DNA from: Ruminococcus sp.
GTDB taxonomy: Bacteria; Bacillota; Clostridia; Oscillospirales; Acutalibacteraceae
Assembly (NCBI GenBank): GCA_004555265.1
Contig: SFIQ01000013.1
Span: forward strand, 1-32,911
DNA: 32,911 nucleotides
Reading direction: 5' to 3'
Below are positions 15,065 through 22,992 of the stretch, piece after piece; the stretch's first letter is position 1; every line of letters starts with the position of its first letter. The notes under the pieces are model-generated. The model saw nothing but the letters and a program-made list of their open reading frames with translations. It did no database searches and had not been told where the DNA came from. A program made the translations under genes and the position numbers.

Positions 15065-15265
15065 TCAGTCTTTGGATTTGTAATAGAGTTTGCAGTGGCA
15101 GTAGCCTTCAAAATCGGGGTCGGCAATCTGTTCGCGAAATTCCTTGCATATGCATTTGTTCTCCTCGGTTTTTTCCAGCCGACAGGGACAGTACCCGTCC
15201 TTCTTTCGCAGACCTTCTTTTAACATTTCCACCAATTTTTTATCCTCGTTCAATCGTACCGACAT
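15065..15265 (-). CDS. Small CxC iron-sulphur protein, ferredoxin-thioredoxin reductase beta-like
   Basis: A 66-residue protein with three CxC pairs: CPC, CIC and CHC, in the order GYCPCR ... NKCICKEFREQI ... EGYCHCKLYY. The catalytic beta chain of ferredoxin:thioredoxin reductase has CPC, CPC and CHC in the same order around a [4Fe-4S] cluster and a redox disulphide. Spacings here are about 9 and 15 residues, different from the plant form (16 and 8), so activity is only inferred. The start at 15265 has AAAGGAG upstream. Possible reductant for a thioredoxin such as the one at 3569. Confidence 0.8.
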   Translation of the reverse strand: MSVRLNEDKKLVEMLKEGLRKKDGYCPCRLEKTEENKCICKEFREQIADPDFEGYCHCKLYYKSKD

Positions 15266-15287
15266 CGCGTTCTCCTTTCGTAGCTGC

Positions 15288-15320
15288 AAAAAAGCGCCGA
15301 GCATTCGAGCCTTCGGCGGC
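15288..15320 (-). terminator. Terminator after the PhoU-like gene
   Basis: On the minus strand CGCCGA pairs with TCGGCG, followed by C and six T. It separates the phosphate genes from the CxC protein gene. Confidence 0.7.
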
Positions 15321-15331
15321 TTGTCTTTTGA

Positions 15332-15955
15332 TTAGGTGTTTTTCATAACTACCGTGTCAACACAGTCGCCGACATGCTCGCAGGCGTCTGCACAGTCTTC
15401 CATTTTTTCATAAATCTCACGCCATGAAACGATTTCCAGCACATCGTTCGTATATGTGCGAATTTTGCGCATGGCCTCCAAATACATTCCGTCGCATTCT
15501 TCTTCAAAATGATTCATTTCCACAATCATTTCGTGCAGTTTGGCGGGCTTTTTGAAGTTGCCGAATTCCGCAAGCATTTTTTTCATCAGGGCACAGCTGC
15601 CGACGAGTTTTTCCGCAAAGGCGACGGCTTCGGGCAAGACGGATGCGATTTGATAGGTGTAAAAGCATTGCAAAATCTCCTCAATGCGGTCGGTCACATC
15701 GTCAATGTTTTGGCTGATGAGCGCCAAATCCTCGCGGTCAATCGGTGTGACAAAGGCTTTGGCAAGCGCGGCGGACATTTCGTGCTTTTTCGTGTCGCCG
15801 GCGTGCTCGTAGTGATGCATTTTTTTGAGCATTTCCGAAATGTTGTTTGCGTCATAGCCCTTCAAGCATTCCACAAGGTAGTTTGCCGCCGTGCAGGCGT
15901 CTTCCGAAGCATGGACAAAGTTTTCAAAATAGAAACGGTCTTGCTTGTTTTTCAT
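15332..15955 (-). CDS. PhoU-like DUF47-family phosphate transport regulator
   Basis: A 207-residue, nearly all-helical protein of the DUF47/PhoU-like group. Patterns include YFENFVHASEDACTAANYL near the start, HHYEHAGDTKKHEM, RLxLI-type DDVTDRIEEI and a C-terminal EKMEDCADACEHVGDCVDTVVMK; ExxxD pairs in such helices bind metal in PhoU proteins. DUF47 proteins partner Pit permeases and modulate their activity. The ATG at 15955 is chosen because GAAAGGAT lies 7 bases upstream. It follows the pit gene by 22 bases on the same strand. Confidence 0.9.
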   Translation of the reverse strand: MKNKQDRFYFENFVHASEDACTAANYLVECLKGYDANNISEMLKKMHHYEHAGDTKKHEMSAALAKAFVTPIDREDLALISQNIDDVTDRIEEILQCFYTYQIASVLPEAVAFAEKLVGSCALMKKMLAEFGNFKKPAKLHEMIVEMNHFEEECDGMYLEAMRKIRTYTNDVLEIVSWREIYEKMEDCADACEHVGDCVDTVVMKNT

Positions 15956-15977
15956 TTTTTTATCCTTTCTTTTCACA

Positions 15978-17030
15978 TCAGAACAGGTGAATAAAGAGTT
16001 TGGTCATCAAAAATCCAATCAGCCCGCAACCGGGGAACGTGAGTATCCAAGTAAGCATCATTTCCTTGACAACAGAGAAGTTAATGGCAGAAACGCGTTT
16101 GACTGCGCCCACGCCCATAATGGCGGTGGTTTTGGCGTGTGTTGTCGAAACGGGAATGCCGAATACCGAACTGATAAGCAAGGAAATCGAAGCGGCAATA
16201 TCCGCCGAAAAGCCTTGGTATTTCTCTAATTTTACCATATCCATCCCGACGGATTTGATAATCTTTTTCCCGCCGATTGAGGTGCCCAATGCCATGACGG
16301 CAGAGCACAACAGCATCAGCCATGCGGGCATTTGCACCGCCGAGCCCGAGCTTTGCCCGTTGATTAAAAACATGCTTAACAAAATGACGCCCATAAATTT
16401 TTGCCCGTCCTGTGCGCCGTGCATAAAGCTCATACACGCCGCGCCGAAAATTTGCGCCCAGCGAAACAGCCCTTCGGTCTTTCTGCGTTCGACCTTGCGA
16501 AACAGCAAAACCACAATTTTACACACGATATACCCCAATACAAAGCCGAGGATAACGGAAATCACCAACCCGTACAGCACCTTGACCCATTCGCTGCCGT
16601 TGACGCCTTCCAAGCCGCCGTGCAGTGCAATCGCGCCGCCCGTAAGCCCGGCTATGAGCGCGTGGCTTTCGCTGGTGGGAATGCCGAATTTCCACGCGAG
16701 CGTTGCCCAAACCACAATCGCAAACAGCGCGCCGCTTAAAGCGACAATCGCCTCGTGCGAATTGTTACCGAAATCCACCATTTTCGTGATGGTTTCGGCA
16801 ACCGTGGCGTTGAACATACTCATTAAATATACGCCCAAAAAGTTAAATACCGCCGCCATCATAATGGCGCCTCTGGCGGACATACACCGTGTAACCACAC
16901 AGGTTGCAATGGCGTTCGGCGCGTCCGTCCAGCCGTTGACAAGGATAACGCCGAGCGTTAATAACACCGCCAAAGCCAACAGCGGATTGGCAGTTACCGC
17001 CTGCCAAAAATATTGGAATGTTAAATCCAT
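15978..17030 (-). CDS. pit: Low-affinity inorganic phosphate permease (PiT family)
   Basis: A 350-residue integral membrane protein with about ten hydrophobic helices. Both inverted family signatures are visible: GWTDAPNAIATCV in the first half and the related region GAQDGQKFMG in the second, where GANDVANA-like motifs hold phosphate. The segment GIPTSESHALIAGLTGG and its partner GIPVSTTHAKTTAIMG complete the pseudo-twofold. It imports metal-phosphate using proton or sodium gradients. GGAGG 6 bases before ATG 17030 sets the start. It is co-transcribed with the PhoU-like gene. Confidence 0.95.
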   Translation of the reverse strand: MDLTFQYFWQAVTANPLLALAVLLTLGVILVNGWTDAPNAIATCVVTRCMSARGAIMMAAVFNFLGVYLMSMFNATVAETITKMVDFGNNSHEAIVALSGALFAIVVWATLAWKFGIPTSESHALIAGLTGGAIALHGGLEGVNGSEWVKVLYGLVISVILGFVLGYIVCKIVVLLFRKVERRKTEGLFRWAQIFGAACMSFMHGAQDGQKFMGVILLSMFLINGQSSGSAVQMPAWLMLLCSAVMALGTSIGGKKIIKSVGMDMVKLEKYQGFSADIAASISLLISSVFGIPVSTTHAKTTAIMGVGAVKRVSAINFSVVKEMMLTWILTFPGCGLIGFLMTKLFIHLF

Positions 17031-17077
17031 ACTGTTCCTCCGCGAAACCACATAATTTGAAAAACTCAAACAAAATT

Positions 17078-17106
17078 ATTATAGAGGAAATACAAGACGC
17101 GGTCAA
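17078..17106 (-). promoter_or_regulatory. Sigma-A promoter of the pit operon
   Basis: TTGACC (17101-17106, minus strand), 17 bases, consensus TATAAT (17078-17083). I see no Pho box. Confidence 0.78.
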
Positions 17107-17140
17107 GGCGTTTCTGAAAACTTTGTGAAATTCTCGGGAG

Positions 17141-17169
17141 TTGACAATTGTGTCTAATTGTGATAGACT
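17141..17169 (+). promoter_or_regulatory. Promoter with probable BlaI-type operator
   Basis: TTGACA (17141-17146), 17 bases, TAGACT (17164-17169). The spacer holds AATTGTGTCTAATTGT, a direct repeat of AATTGT, and GTCTA/TAGAC arms at 17152-17168. BlaI-family operators overlap their own promoters in this way, so autoregulation is likely, although the sequence is not a perfect known box. Confidence 0.6.
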
Positions 17170-17213
17170 TTATTATATACTATTATATATATTACGCAAA
17201 GAAGGTTGATTCT

Positions 17214-17579
17214 ATGAAAAACATCACATACAAACTCGGCGAGGTGGAGTCGCGCTTCGCGGACATCGTTTGGGAGCACGCGCCGCTGCGTTCGCGTGAG
17301 TTGGTTGCGTTTTGCGAGGATGAACTGAATTGGAAAAAGTCCACCACCTACACGGTGCTCAAAAAACTGTGCGTGCGCGGCTTTTTTGAAAATGAAAAGG
17401 GTACGGTGCGCGTGGTGACCACCAAGGCGGAATATGAGGCCATGCAAAGCGAGCAGTTTGTCGAAGAAAACTTCCAAGGCTCTCTGCCGGCGTTTGTTGC
17501 CGCGTTTACCGCACGCAAATCGCTTTCGCAAAAGGAAATTGACGAGATTCAGCAAATGATTGATGCCGCGAAAGAATAA
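17214..17579 (+). CDS. BlaI/MecI-family transcriptional repressor
   Basis: A 121-residue winged-helix repressor. The N-terminal domain shows LGEVESRFADIVWEHAPL and a recognition helix in WKKSTTYTVLKKLCVRGFF, with TTYTVLKKL matching the TVxTLLxRL signature of the family; the C-terminal half forms the helical dimer region. The partner downstream is a M56 peptidase of BlaR1 type, which in known systems cleaves the repressor after a signal. ATG 17214 has AAGG upstream. No beta-lactamase or penicillin-binding protein gene is adjacent. Confidence 0.92.
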   Translation: MKNITYKLGEVESRFADIVWEHAPLRSRELVAFCEDELNWKKSTTYTVLKKLCVRGFFENEKGTVRVVTTKAEYEAMQSEQFVEENFQGSLPAFVAAFTARKSLSQKEIDEIQQMIDAAKE

Positions 17580-17603
17580 TCGGTCGCTGTGGGGGAAATT
17601 GCG

Positions 17604-18923
17604 GTGGAAGTTTTTTTGCAAAATCTAATACATTTGAGTTTTACGGCAAGTTTTTTGATGCTTGCCGTTTTTGCACTGCGGCTGATTTTAAAACGCGCGC
17701 CGAAATGGATTGTCTGTCTTTTGTGGGCGTTGGTTGCTTTGCGGCTTTTGTGTCCGTTTTCTTTGGAAAGTGGCGTCAGTTTGGTGCCGCGCGCCGAAAC
17801 GGTCACACAAACCGTTACGCTGTCCGCCGCGGTGCAAGGCGCGGCACAGCAGTCCGTTGCAACGGCGGACCCCTCGCTTTCGGCGGGCACGCTTGTGTTC
17901 GGCATTTGGGTAGGCGGCGCGGCGGGTATGCTCTTGTATGCGGCAATCAGTTATGTCCGCTTGCATTTGCGCTTGCGCGTACATCTGCACGACGGCGGCA
18001 ATGTATATTTGTGCGACGAATTGCAAACCCCGTTTATTCTCGGTGTTTTTCGGCCGCGCATTTTTCTGCCGTCCGGCGTAACCGAACCGCAGAAAACCTA
18101 TATTTTGCACCACGAGTATGCGCATCTTGCCCGCGGTGACCAATTTTGGAAACCGCTTGGATTTGCAATTTTGTCAATATATTGGTTTCATCCGTTGGTT
18201 TGGGTGAGTTACATTTTGTTTTGCAAGGATATTGAACTGGCGTGTGACGAACGCGTGGTGCGCGATTTATCACTCGCCGATAAAAAAGCCTATTCCGAAA
18301 CCTTGCTTTTGTGCAGTGTGCGCCAAAAAAGCGTGGCGGCGTGCCCGCTGTCTTTTGCCGAGGTCGGCGTGAAAACGCGTGTAAAATCCGTTTTGCGCTA
18401 TAAAAAGCCGCTGGTTTCGGTGGTTGTGTTGTCGTGCATCGCGGTGCTTGCGGTTGCGGTTTGCTTTTTGACCGAGCCGAAAACACAAGAAATACCTGTT
18501 ACAGAGCCCGTTGCGGAAGTAACCGTTCCCGTTACCGAACCCGTTACCGAGTCGGTTACGGAACCCGTCACTGAGCCGGTGACCGAAGCGGCAACCGAGC
18601 CTGTAACGGAAAAAGCAACTGCTACCGAAGTAACTGCCAAGAAGAAAACGGCGAAAACGACAACGACCCAAGAAATGACGACGGAAGAAGCAACCGAAAG
18701 CAACAAGCCGATTGCGCTGCCGATTGAACCGCCCGAACATGTGCCGCCGATATATTCCAACAATACACCTACTTCCAACAATACACCTACGTATAGCCAC
18801 GGAAATCCAAATTCAGGAAACCCGTTTATAAGTTCGAGCAATATAGTAAACGGTCCTCCCTACGGGCCTGTTGTTGAAAATCCGAGTCCCGACGGATTTC
18901 GCTGGGATTATGCAATGCCATAG
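17604..18923 (+). CDS. BlaR1/MecR1-like M56 membrane peptidase
   Basis: A 439-residue membrane protein. Helices at about 8-29, 34-51 and 95-118 precede the zinc-metallopeptidase site H170-E171-Y-A-H174, with E211 in ELACDE as probable third ligand. A last helix (about 273-290) leads to an exported tail of about 145 residues made of repeated VTEP/VTE units and then Ser/Asn/Pro-rich sequence. The penicillin-sensor domain of true BlaR1 is absent, so the signal is unknown. I prefer GTG 17604, which has GGGGGA 7 bases upstream, over GTG 17589. It follows the repressor by 24 bases and forms an operon with it. Confidence 0.88.
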   Translation: MEVFLQNLIHLSFTASFLMLAVFALRLILKRAPKWIVCLLWALVALRLLCPFSLESGVSLVPRAETVTQTVTLSAAVQGAAQQSVATADPSLSAGTLVFGIWVGGAAGMLLYAAISYVRLHLRLRVHLHDGGNVYLCDELQTPFILGVFRPRIFLPSGVTEPQKTYILHHEYAHLARGDQFWKPLGFAILSIYWFHPLVWVSYILFCKDIELACDERVVRDLSLADKKAYSETLLLCSVRQKSVAACPLSFAEVGVKTRVKSVLRYKKPLVSVVVLSCIAVLAVAVCFLTEPKTQEIPVTEPVAEVTVPVTEPVTESVTEPVTEPVTEAATEPVTEKATATEVTAKKKTAKTTTTQEMTTEEATESNKPIALPIEPPEHVPPIYSNNTPTSNNTPTYSHGNPNSGNPFISSSNIVNGPPYGPVVENPSPDGFRWDYAMP

Positions 18924-18969
18924 GGTACTGACCGCCTTATGAGCCGATAATCCATATTGCGTCAAAATC

Positions 18970-19157
18970 CCCGTAGGGAACGGGCTTGCCCGTTCCGATT
19001 AAACAATAAAAATGAATGCGTGCGTAGGGGGCGACGACCCGGCGCCCCGTAATAAATCACATCTGTTTTCGCGGTCAAACGGTAGGGAACAACCTCGGTG
19101 TTGTTCCGCAGATTTACATCAAAATTCACGGGCGGGCGTGGAAACCCGCCCCTACAC
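18970..19157. repeat. Intergenic repeat cluster 2 (GTAGGG hairpins)
   Basis: Four palindromic modules: GGAACGGGC/GCCCGTTCC (18977-18996), a GTAGGGGGCGACGACC module to about 19050, GGAACAAC/GTTGTTCC (19086-19107) and an inverted GGCGGG...CCCGCC module (about 19131-19151). They match modules in clusters 1 and 3. The cluster fills the space between the M56 gene and the hydrolase gene, ending about 45 bases before the hydrolase ATG. Confidence 0.9.
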
Positions 19158-19203
19158 CCGAAATCTATTGTACGCGCAATCTGCGCAAAAAACGGAGTCA
19201 ATT

Positions 19204-20130
19204 ATGGACATCACCACGAAAACCTATACCTTTCCCTCTTGCGCGGGGATAGGGGACATTCACGCAAAATGCCTGCACCCGCAAAACGAAACGGTCAAAG
19301 CCGTTGTGCAGATTTCGCACGGTATGGCGGAGCACGCCGCGCGCTATTTGCGGTTTGCCGAATACCTTTGCGAAAACGGTTTTGCTGTATTTTTACACGA
19401 CCACATCGGGCACGGCGAAAGTGTATCTTCGCCCGAACTGCTCGGCTATTTCGGCGAACACGGCGAGCAGACTTTTGTGGAGGATATGAAAACCGTTACC
19501 GATTGGGCAAAAACAGAATATCCCGATTTGCCCCTGTTTTTGCTCGGGCACGGTATGGGCTCTTTGCTTGCCCGTAACTATACCGCGCAGTACGGCGATT
19601 TGCTTGCGGGTGCGGTTTACAGCGGCACAAGCGGCAGTAACCCCGCGTTGGGCTTCGGGCTTTTGCTTTGCAATATACTTATAAAAACCAAAGGGGCAAA
19701 GCACCGTTCCAAAATGCTTGACAAAATCGCGTTCGGCGCATACAACAAGAAAACCGAAAAACGCACGCCTTGCGATTGGGCTTCACGCGACGAGAAAGAA
19801 GTGGACAAATTCATTGCCGACCCGCTTTGCGGCTATATGTATACCGTCAGCGGGATGCAAGCGCTGTTTTTAACCGTGCGCGAGATTTCCAAAGACAGTT
19901 GGTATGCCGCCGTGCCGCAAACTCTGCCGATTTTGCTTGTTTCGGGCACCATGGACCCAATCGGCAATTACGGCAAAGGCGTGCGCGAGGTGTTTGCACG
20001 CTTGCAAAATACGGGACACGAAGCCGTGCAATGCAAACTGTATGACGGCGCGCGGCACGAAATTCTCAACGAAACCAACCGTGCAGAAGTGTTTGCGGAT
20101 ATTCTCTCGTTTCTGTCCGCAAATCTGTAA
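19204..20130 (+). CDS. Alpha/beta hydrolase (monoglyceride lipase-like) lacking the serine nucleophile
   Basis: A 308-residue protein with the layout of serine aminopeptidase S33/monoacylglycerol lipase proteins: oxyanion segment QISHGMAEHAARY (about 37-49), acid residue in GTMDPIG (D251) and histidine in GARHEIL (H285). The nucleophile elbow, normally GHSMGS, reads GHGMGS at 115-120, so residue 117 is glycine (codon GGT at 19552-19554). Without the serine it should not hydrolyse esters by the usual mechanism. CGGAG 7 bases upstream supports ATG 19204. The repeat cluster ends just upstream and a terminator follows. Confidence 0.85.
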   Translation: MDITTKTYTFPSCAGIGDIHAKCLHPQNETVKAVVQISHGMAEHAARYLRFAEYLCENGFAVFLHDHIGHGESVSSPELLGYFGEHGEQTFVEDMKTVTDWAKTEYPDLPLFLLGHGMGSLLARNYTAQYGDLLAGAVYSGTSGSNPALGFGLLLCNILIKTKGAKHRSKMLDKIAFGAYNKKTEKRTPCDWASRDEKEVDKFIADPLCGYMYTVSGMQALFLTVREISKDSWYAAVPQTLPILLVSGTMDPIGNYGKGVREVFARLQNTGHEAVQCKLYDGARHEILNETNRAEVFADILSFLSANL

Positions 20131-20140
20131 ATCCGATTGC

Positions 20141-20187
20141 ATCCCCGCAGCTGCGGCTTCGCTTGCCGTATGCTGTGGGGATTTTTT
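20141..20187 (+). terminator. Terminator of the hydrolase gene
   Basis: ATCCCCGCAGC pairs with GCTGTGGGGAT over 11 bases (one G-T pair), followed by six T. Confidence 0.85.
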
Positions 20188-20284
20188 GGGCGGAATCACC
20201 AAGTCCGAACCCGATTTCGCCGCCAAACTGTACAAAAAAATGAAATGCGCAAAAATAACGCTTTATTTTGTGAAACAGGTATAG

Positions 20285-20321
20285 TATAATTAAAAAGTAA
20301 TCTGCTTTTTTATGCAGATTC
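20285..20321 (+). promoter_or_regulatory. Possible -10 element and leader hairpin before the GPH gene
   Basis: TATAAT at 20285-20290 is a good -10 but the -35 at the right distance (TTTATT) is weak. AATCTGC and GCAGATT (about 20299-20321) form a 7-bp hairpin in the leader, 25 bases before the start codon; it has no T-run, so it is not a terminator. Confidence 0.45.
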
Positions 20322-20345
20322 TAAAAAAGATGAAGAGGGAGAACT

Positions 20346-22040
20346 ATGGCAATACAAAAACTTGTCGCGCAGGTGAAAGGCATTCCGGCGTATGTTAAAT
20401 CGCATTGGAAACAGCCCGGCGAAGGGGAATACCTTTCCTTAGAGGAAGTGGTGGCGTATACCGCGTCACAGGCAGGGTCTTACATATTTTTGACCGTAGC
20501 GGGCTTAATGACCTTTGCGTCCAACTATTTTTGCGGCGCGATTATGGGCATCGCCGCGATGGACTTTTATGTCATCAACTTGGTGGCAACGATTATCGGC
20601 TATGTGTTGATTTTCTTAAATCCGATCGGGGTGCTGATTTATGAAAATCATGGGCAGTTAACCCCGAAAATGCGTGTGTTTGCGCACGCCGCATTTCTCG
20701 GACAGTTGGCGCTCGGCGTTGCGTGTTACTTTATTCCCTCGGCAAGATTTGAATTCATTATGAAGGGCTTGCCGCAAATCATCGGCAACATTTTGGTGAT
20801 TAACGGGCTTACAGGATATATCAACTGGTTTATCCGCAAAAAATTCTGTGCCAAATACGGTCGCTTAAAGCCGTTTATTATGCTGTGCGGCATTCCGGCG
20901 GCAATTTTGATGTCGATCATCCCGTTTTTGCCCGTACAGGCGTTAAGCTATACGCACAAATTGGTGGTTCTCCATTTTGCGTTTATCTTTATGAACTATT
21001 TTTATCAGGCGTTTATCGGTATCAACGGTATGGTTACTTTTATGACGCCGAATTCGCAGGAGCGTCAACGGCTGTATTCGATTGTGCCGATTATTACGGG
21101 GCTGTTCCCGTCTGTTATCAGTATGTTCTTCCCGTTGCTGATTGCGTCCACGGGCGGGTATTTGAGCCTGACGACCTACAAAGTGTTTGTGCCGATATTC
21201 TGCGCGATCGGTGTGGTGGTCACGCTTGCCATTGCGAAATGCAAAGAACGCGTCATTGAGCCGCCGATGGAAAAACGCGCCAAGGTGAAGTTTTGGGCGG
21301 GCGCAAAGCATGTGTTGCAGAACAAATATTTTTGGATTGTCAATATTTCCAACATTATCGGGCAGTGGCAGGGGCTTGTCGGCAACCTGCTTGCGTGGTG
21401 GTTTATTTATTCGCTTCGTATGGAGTGGTTTTCGGGCATCGCGGCGAACATCGTCGTGGTCGGTATGACGGCGGGCAATCTGCTTACACCGGTGCTGACC
21501 AAACGGCTGCAAAAACGCGATATTTTGCTGGTTTCGCGTGCGGCAACGCTGTTGACGGTTTTGGGCATTGCCGTTGCCGTCAAATTTGAAAATATCATTA
21601 TCTTTATGGTGGCTATGTTTTTGAAAAATACCATCGCGCCGGTTGTGGACGGCGTGAACACCGGTTTGGGTGCAGATATTCAAAACTACCACCAATGGAA
21701 ATACGGCGAGCGCGCCGACTCGATGTCGGGCGTGTACGGTTGGTTCTTGGGGCCTGTCAATATGGCAATCGGATTTGTCATTCCGTGGTTACTCAAATTG
21801 GTTGGCTTCACTTCGGATTGGGATGTTCTGTTTGATTCGCAAATTCTCAATAGTGTGTTCAATATTTACACTTGGGCGTCGGTTATCGGTCTGGTTCTCG
21901 TCACGGTGCCGTTCTTCTTCTACGATTTAACCAAAGAAAAATTGGAACAGTGCATTCAGGAGTTGCAGGAACGCGTCCGCGCGATTGAAAATGACGAGCC
22001 GTTGCCCGAAGCGGCAGCCGTTGCGGCAGAGGAGGGTTAA
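20346..22040 (+). CDS. GPH-family sodium/sugar symporter (melibiose-type, MFS_2)
   Basis: A 564-residue membrane protein with about twelve helices. Family signs include YIFLTVAGLMTFASNYFCG near the start, a GRLKPFIMLCGIP loop equivalent to the KWGRRRPF region, and DIQNYHQWKYGERADSMSG, close to the D-x-x-x-Y-x-x-W-K-x-G-x-R signature of GPH proteins. The C-terminal tail of about 40 residues is cytoplasmic, acidic and coiled-coil-like (KEKLEQCIQELQERVRAIEN). The AGAGGGAG ribosome binding site fixes ATG 20346. Only 3 bases separate it from the LRR lipoprotein gene. Substrate unknown. Confidence 0.88.
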   Translation: MAIQKLVAQVKGIPAYVKSHWKQPGEGEYLSLEEVVAYTASQAGSYIFLTVAGLMTFASNYFCGAIMGIAAMDFYVINLVATIIGYVLIFLNPIGVLIYENHGQLTPKMRVFAHAAFLGQLALGVACYFIPSARFEFIMKGLPQIIGNILVINGLTGYINWFIRKKFCAKYGRLKPFIMLCGIPAAILMSIIPFLPVQALSYTHKLVVLHFAFIFMNYFYQAFIGINGMVTFMTPNSQERQRLYSIVPIITGLFPSVISMFFPLLIASTGGYLSLTTYKVFVPIFCAIGVVVTLAIAKCKERVIEPPMEKRAKVKFWAGAKHVLQNKYFWIVNISNIIGQWQGLVGNLLAWWFIYSLRMEWFSGIAANIVVVGMTAGNLLTPVLTKRLQKRDILLVSRAATLLTVLGIAVAVKFENIIIFMVAMFLKNTIAPVVDGVNTGLGADIQNYHQWKYGERADSMSGVYGWFLGPVNMAIGFVIPWLLKLVGFTSDWDVLFDSQILNSVFNIYTWASVIGLVLVTVPFFFYDLTKEKLEQCIQELQERVRAIENDEPLPEAAAVAAEEG

Positions 22041-22043
22041 CAA

Positions 22044-22904
22044 ATGCAAAAGAAAAAAGTATGCGCCGTCTTACTGCTTGCGGTATTGCTGATGAGCACA
22101 CTGTTTTCCGGTTGCGGCGAACAACTTGGCTTGGGCGAAGAAAAAATCAAATATAAAATCGAAAACGGCGAGGCTGTTGTGCGGGAATTCCCCGACAATT
22201 CCACGGTGCTGTCCGTAGAAATCCCCGACGAGTACGAGGGCTGTCCCGTGACGGTGATTGCGGATTTTGCGGCGGTCAATCTCGAAAACATCGAGACGAT
22301 TTCGATCGGCAAAAATGTTCGTGAAATCGGGGTTTGGGCGTTTGAAAACAACCAAAAACTACAAGCGTTCAAGGTCAGCTCGGAAAACGAGTATTTCTGC
22401 GATGTGGACGGCGTTTTGTATACAAAGGATATGAAAACATTGCTGTTCTATCCGCCTGCGCGCAAGAAACAGACCAAAACCGAAACCGACGAAAGCGGTG
22501 CGCAAAAGGAAGTGCAGTATATCGAGTACGCCATTCCGGATGGGGTGGAAACGATTCGCACCAAGGCGTTTTATAAATGCCAGTCGTTGACGGGCATTAC
22601 CATACCCGACTCCGTGACGCGCATTGAGGAAAAAGCATTTTTCCGCTGTGCGTTACAGGAATTAGAATTACCCGAAAATCTAACCTTTATCGGCAAAGAC
22701 GCCTTTGCATATTGCGGCAAAATTCAAACCGTGGAAATCCCCGCAAGTATTCGGCAGATTGACGAGTACGCATTTTATAACTGCACTTCGTTAAAATCCG
22801 TGCATGTGCTTGCCGCCGAAAGTGAAATCACCCTCGGCGAAAAATGGTATCCGACCGACAATGGCAGAAATTCGGACGGCTTGGAAATCACTTGGGCGCA
22901 GTAA
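22044..22904 (+). CDS. Lipoprotein with BspA-type leucine-rich repeats
   Basis: A 286-residue exported protein. The signal peptide ends in a lipobox LFSGC with lipidated C24. The remainder shows LRR_5/BspA-type repeats: VTVIADFAAVNLENIETISI, REIGVWAFENNQKLQAFKV, ETIRTKAFYKCQSLTGITI, TRIEEKAFFRC and RQIDEYAFYNCTSLKSVHV, each with the AF-x-x-C/N core. An insertion of about 40 charged residues (about 130-165) interrupts the repeats. Such proteins often bind ligands at the cell surface; the role here is unknown. It is co-transcribed with the symporter, and a terminator follows. Confidence 0.9.
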   Translation: MQKKKVCAVLLLAVLLMSTLFSGCGEQLGLGEEKIKYKIENGEAVVREFPDNSTVLSVEIPDEYEGCPVTVIADFAAVNLENIETISIGKNVREIGVWAFENNQKLQAFKVSSENEYFCDVDGVLYTKDMKTLLFYPPARKKQTKTETDESGAQKEVQYIEYAIPDGVETIRTKAFYKCQSLTGITIPDSVTRIEEKAFFRCALQELELPENLTFIGKDAFAYCGKIQTVEIPASIRQIDEYAFYNCTSLKSVHVLAAESEITLGEKWYPTDNGRNSDGLEITWAQ

Positions 22905-22927
22905 AACAAAAAACAGTATAAGAAAAG

Positions 22928-22963
22928 AAAAGCCCTTCGTTGGTTGTGCAACGAAGGGCTTTT
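22928..22963. terminator. Bidirectional terminator between LRR and oleate hydratase genes
   Basis: AAAAGCCCTTCGTTG and CAACGAAGGGCTTTT are exact reverse complements around GTTGTG; A-run and T-run flank the stem on both strands. Confidence 0.95.
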
Positions 22964-22992
22964 CGAATTCTATTCAAAGACAGAACATATGA

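Noticed and set aside
16000..17055. A long plus-strand open frame (351 codons) opposite the phosphate permease gene
   Set aside because: It is antisense to a clear pit gene, has no ribosome binding site and no family features; its length reflects the codon bias of the real gene.
17214..18923. Beta-lactam resistance locus
   Set aside because: The repressor and peptidase pair resembles bla/mec regulators, but the sensor domain and any resistance gene are missing.
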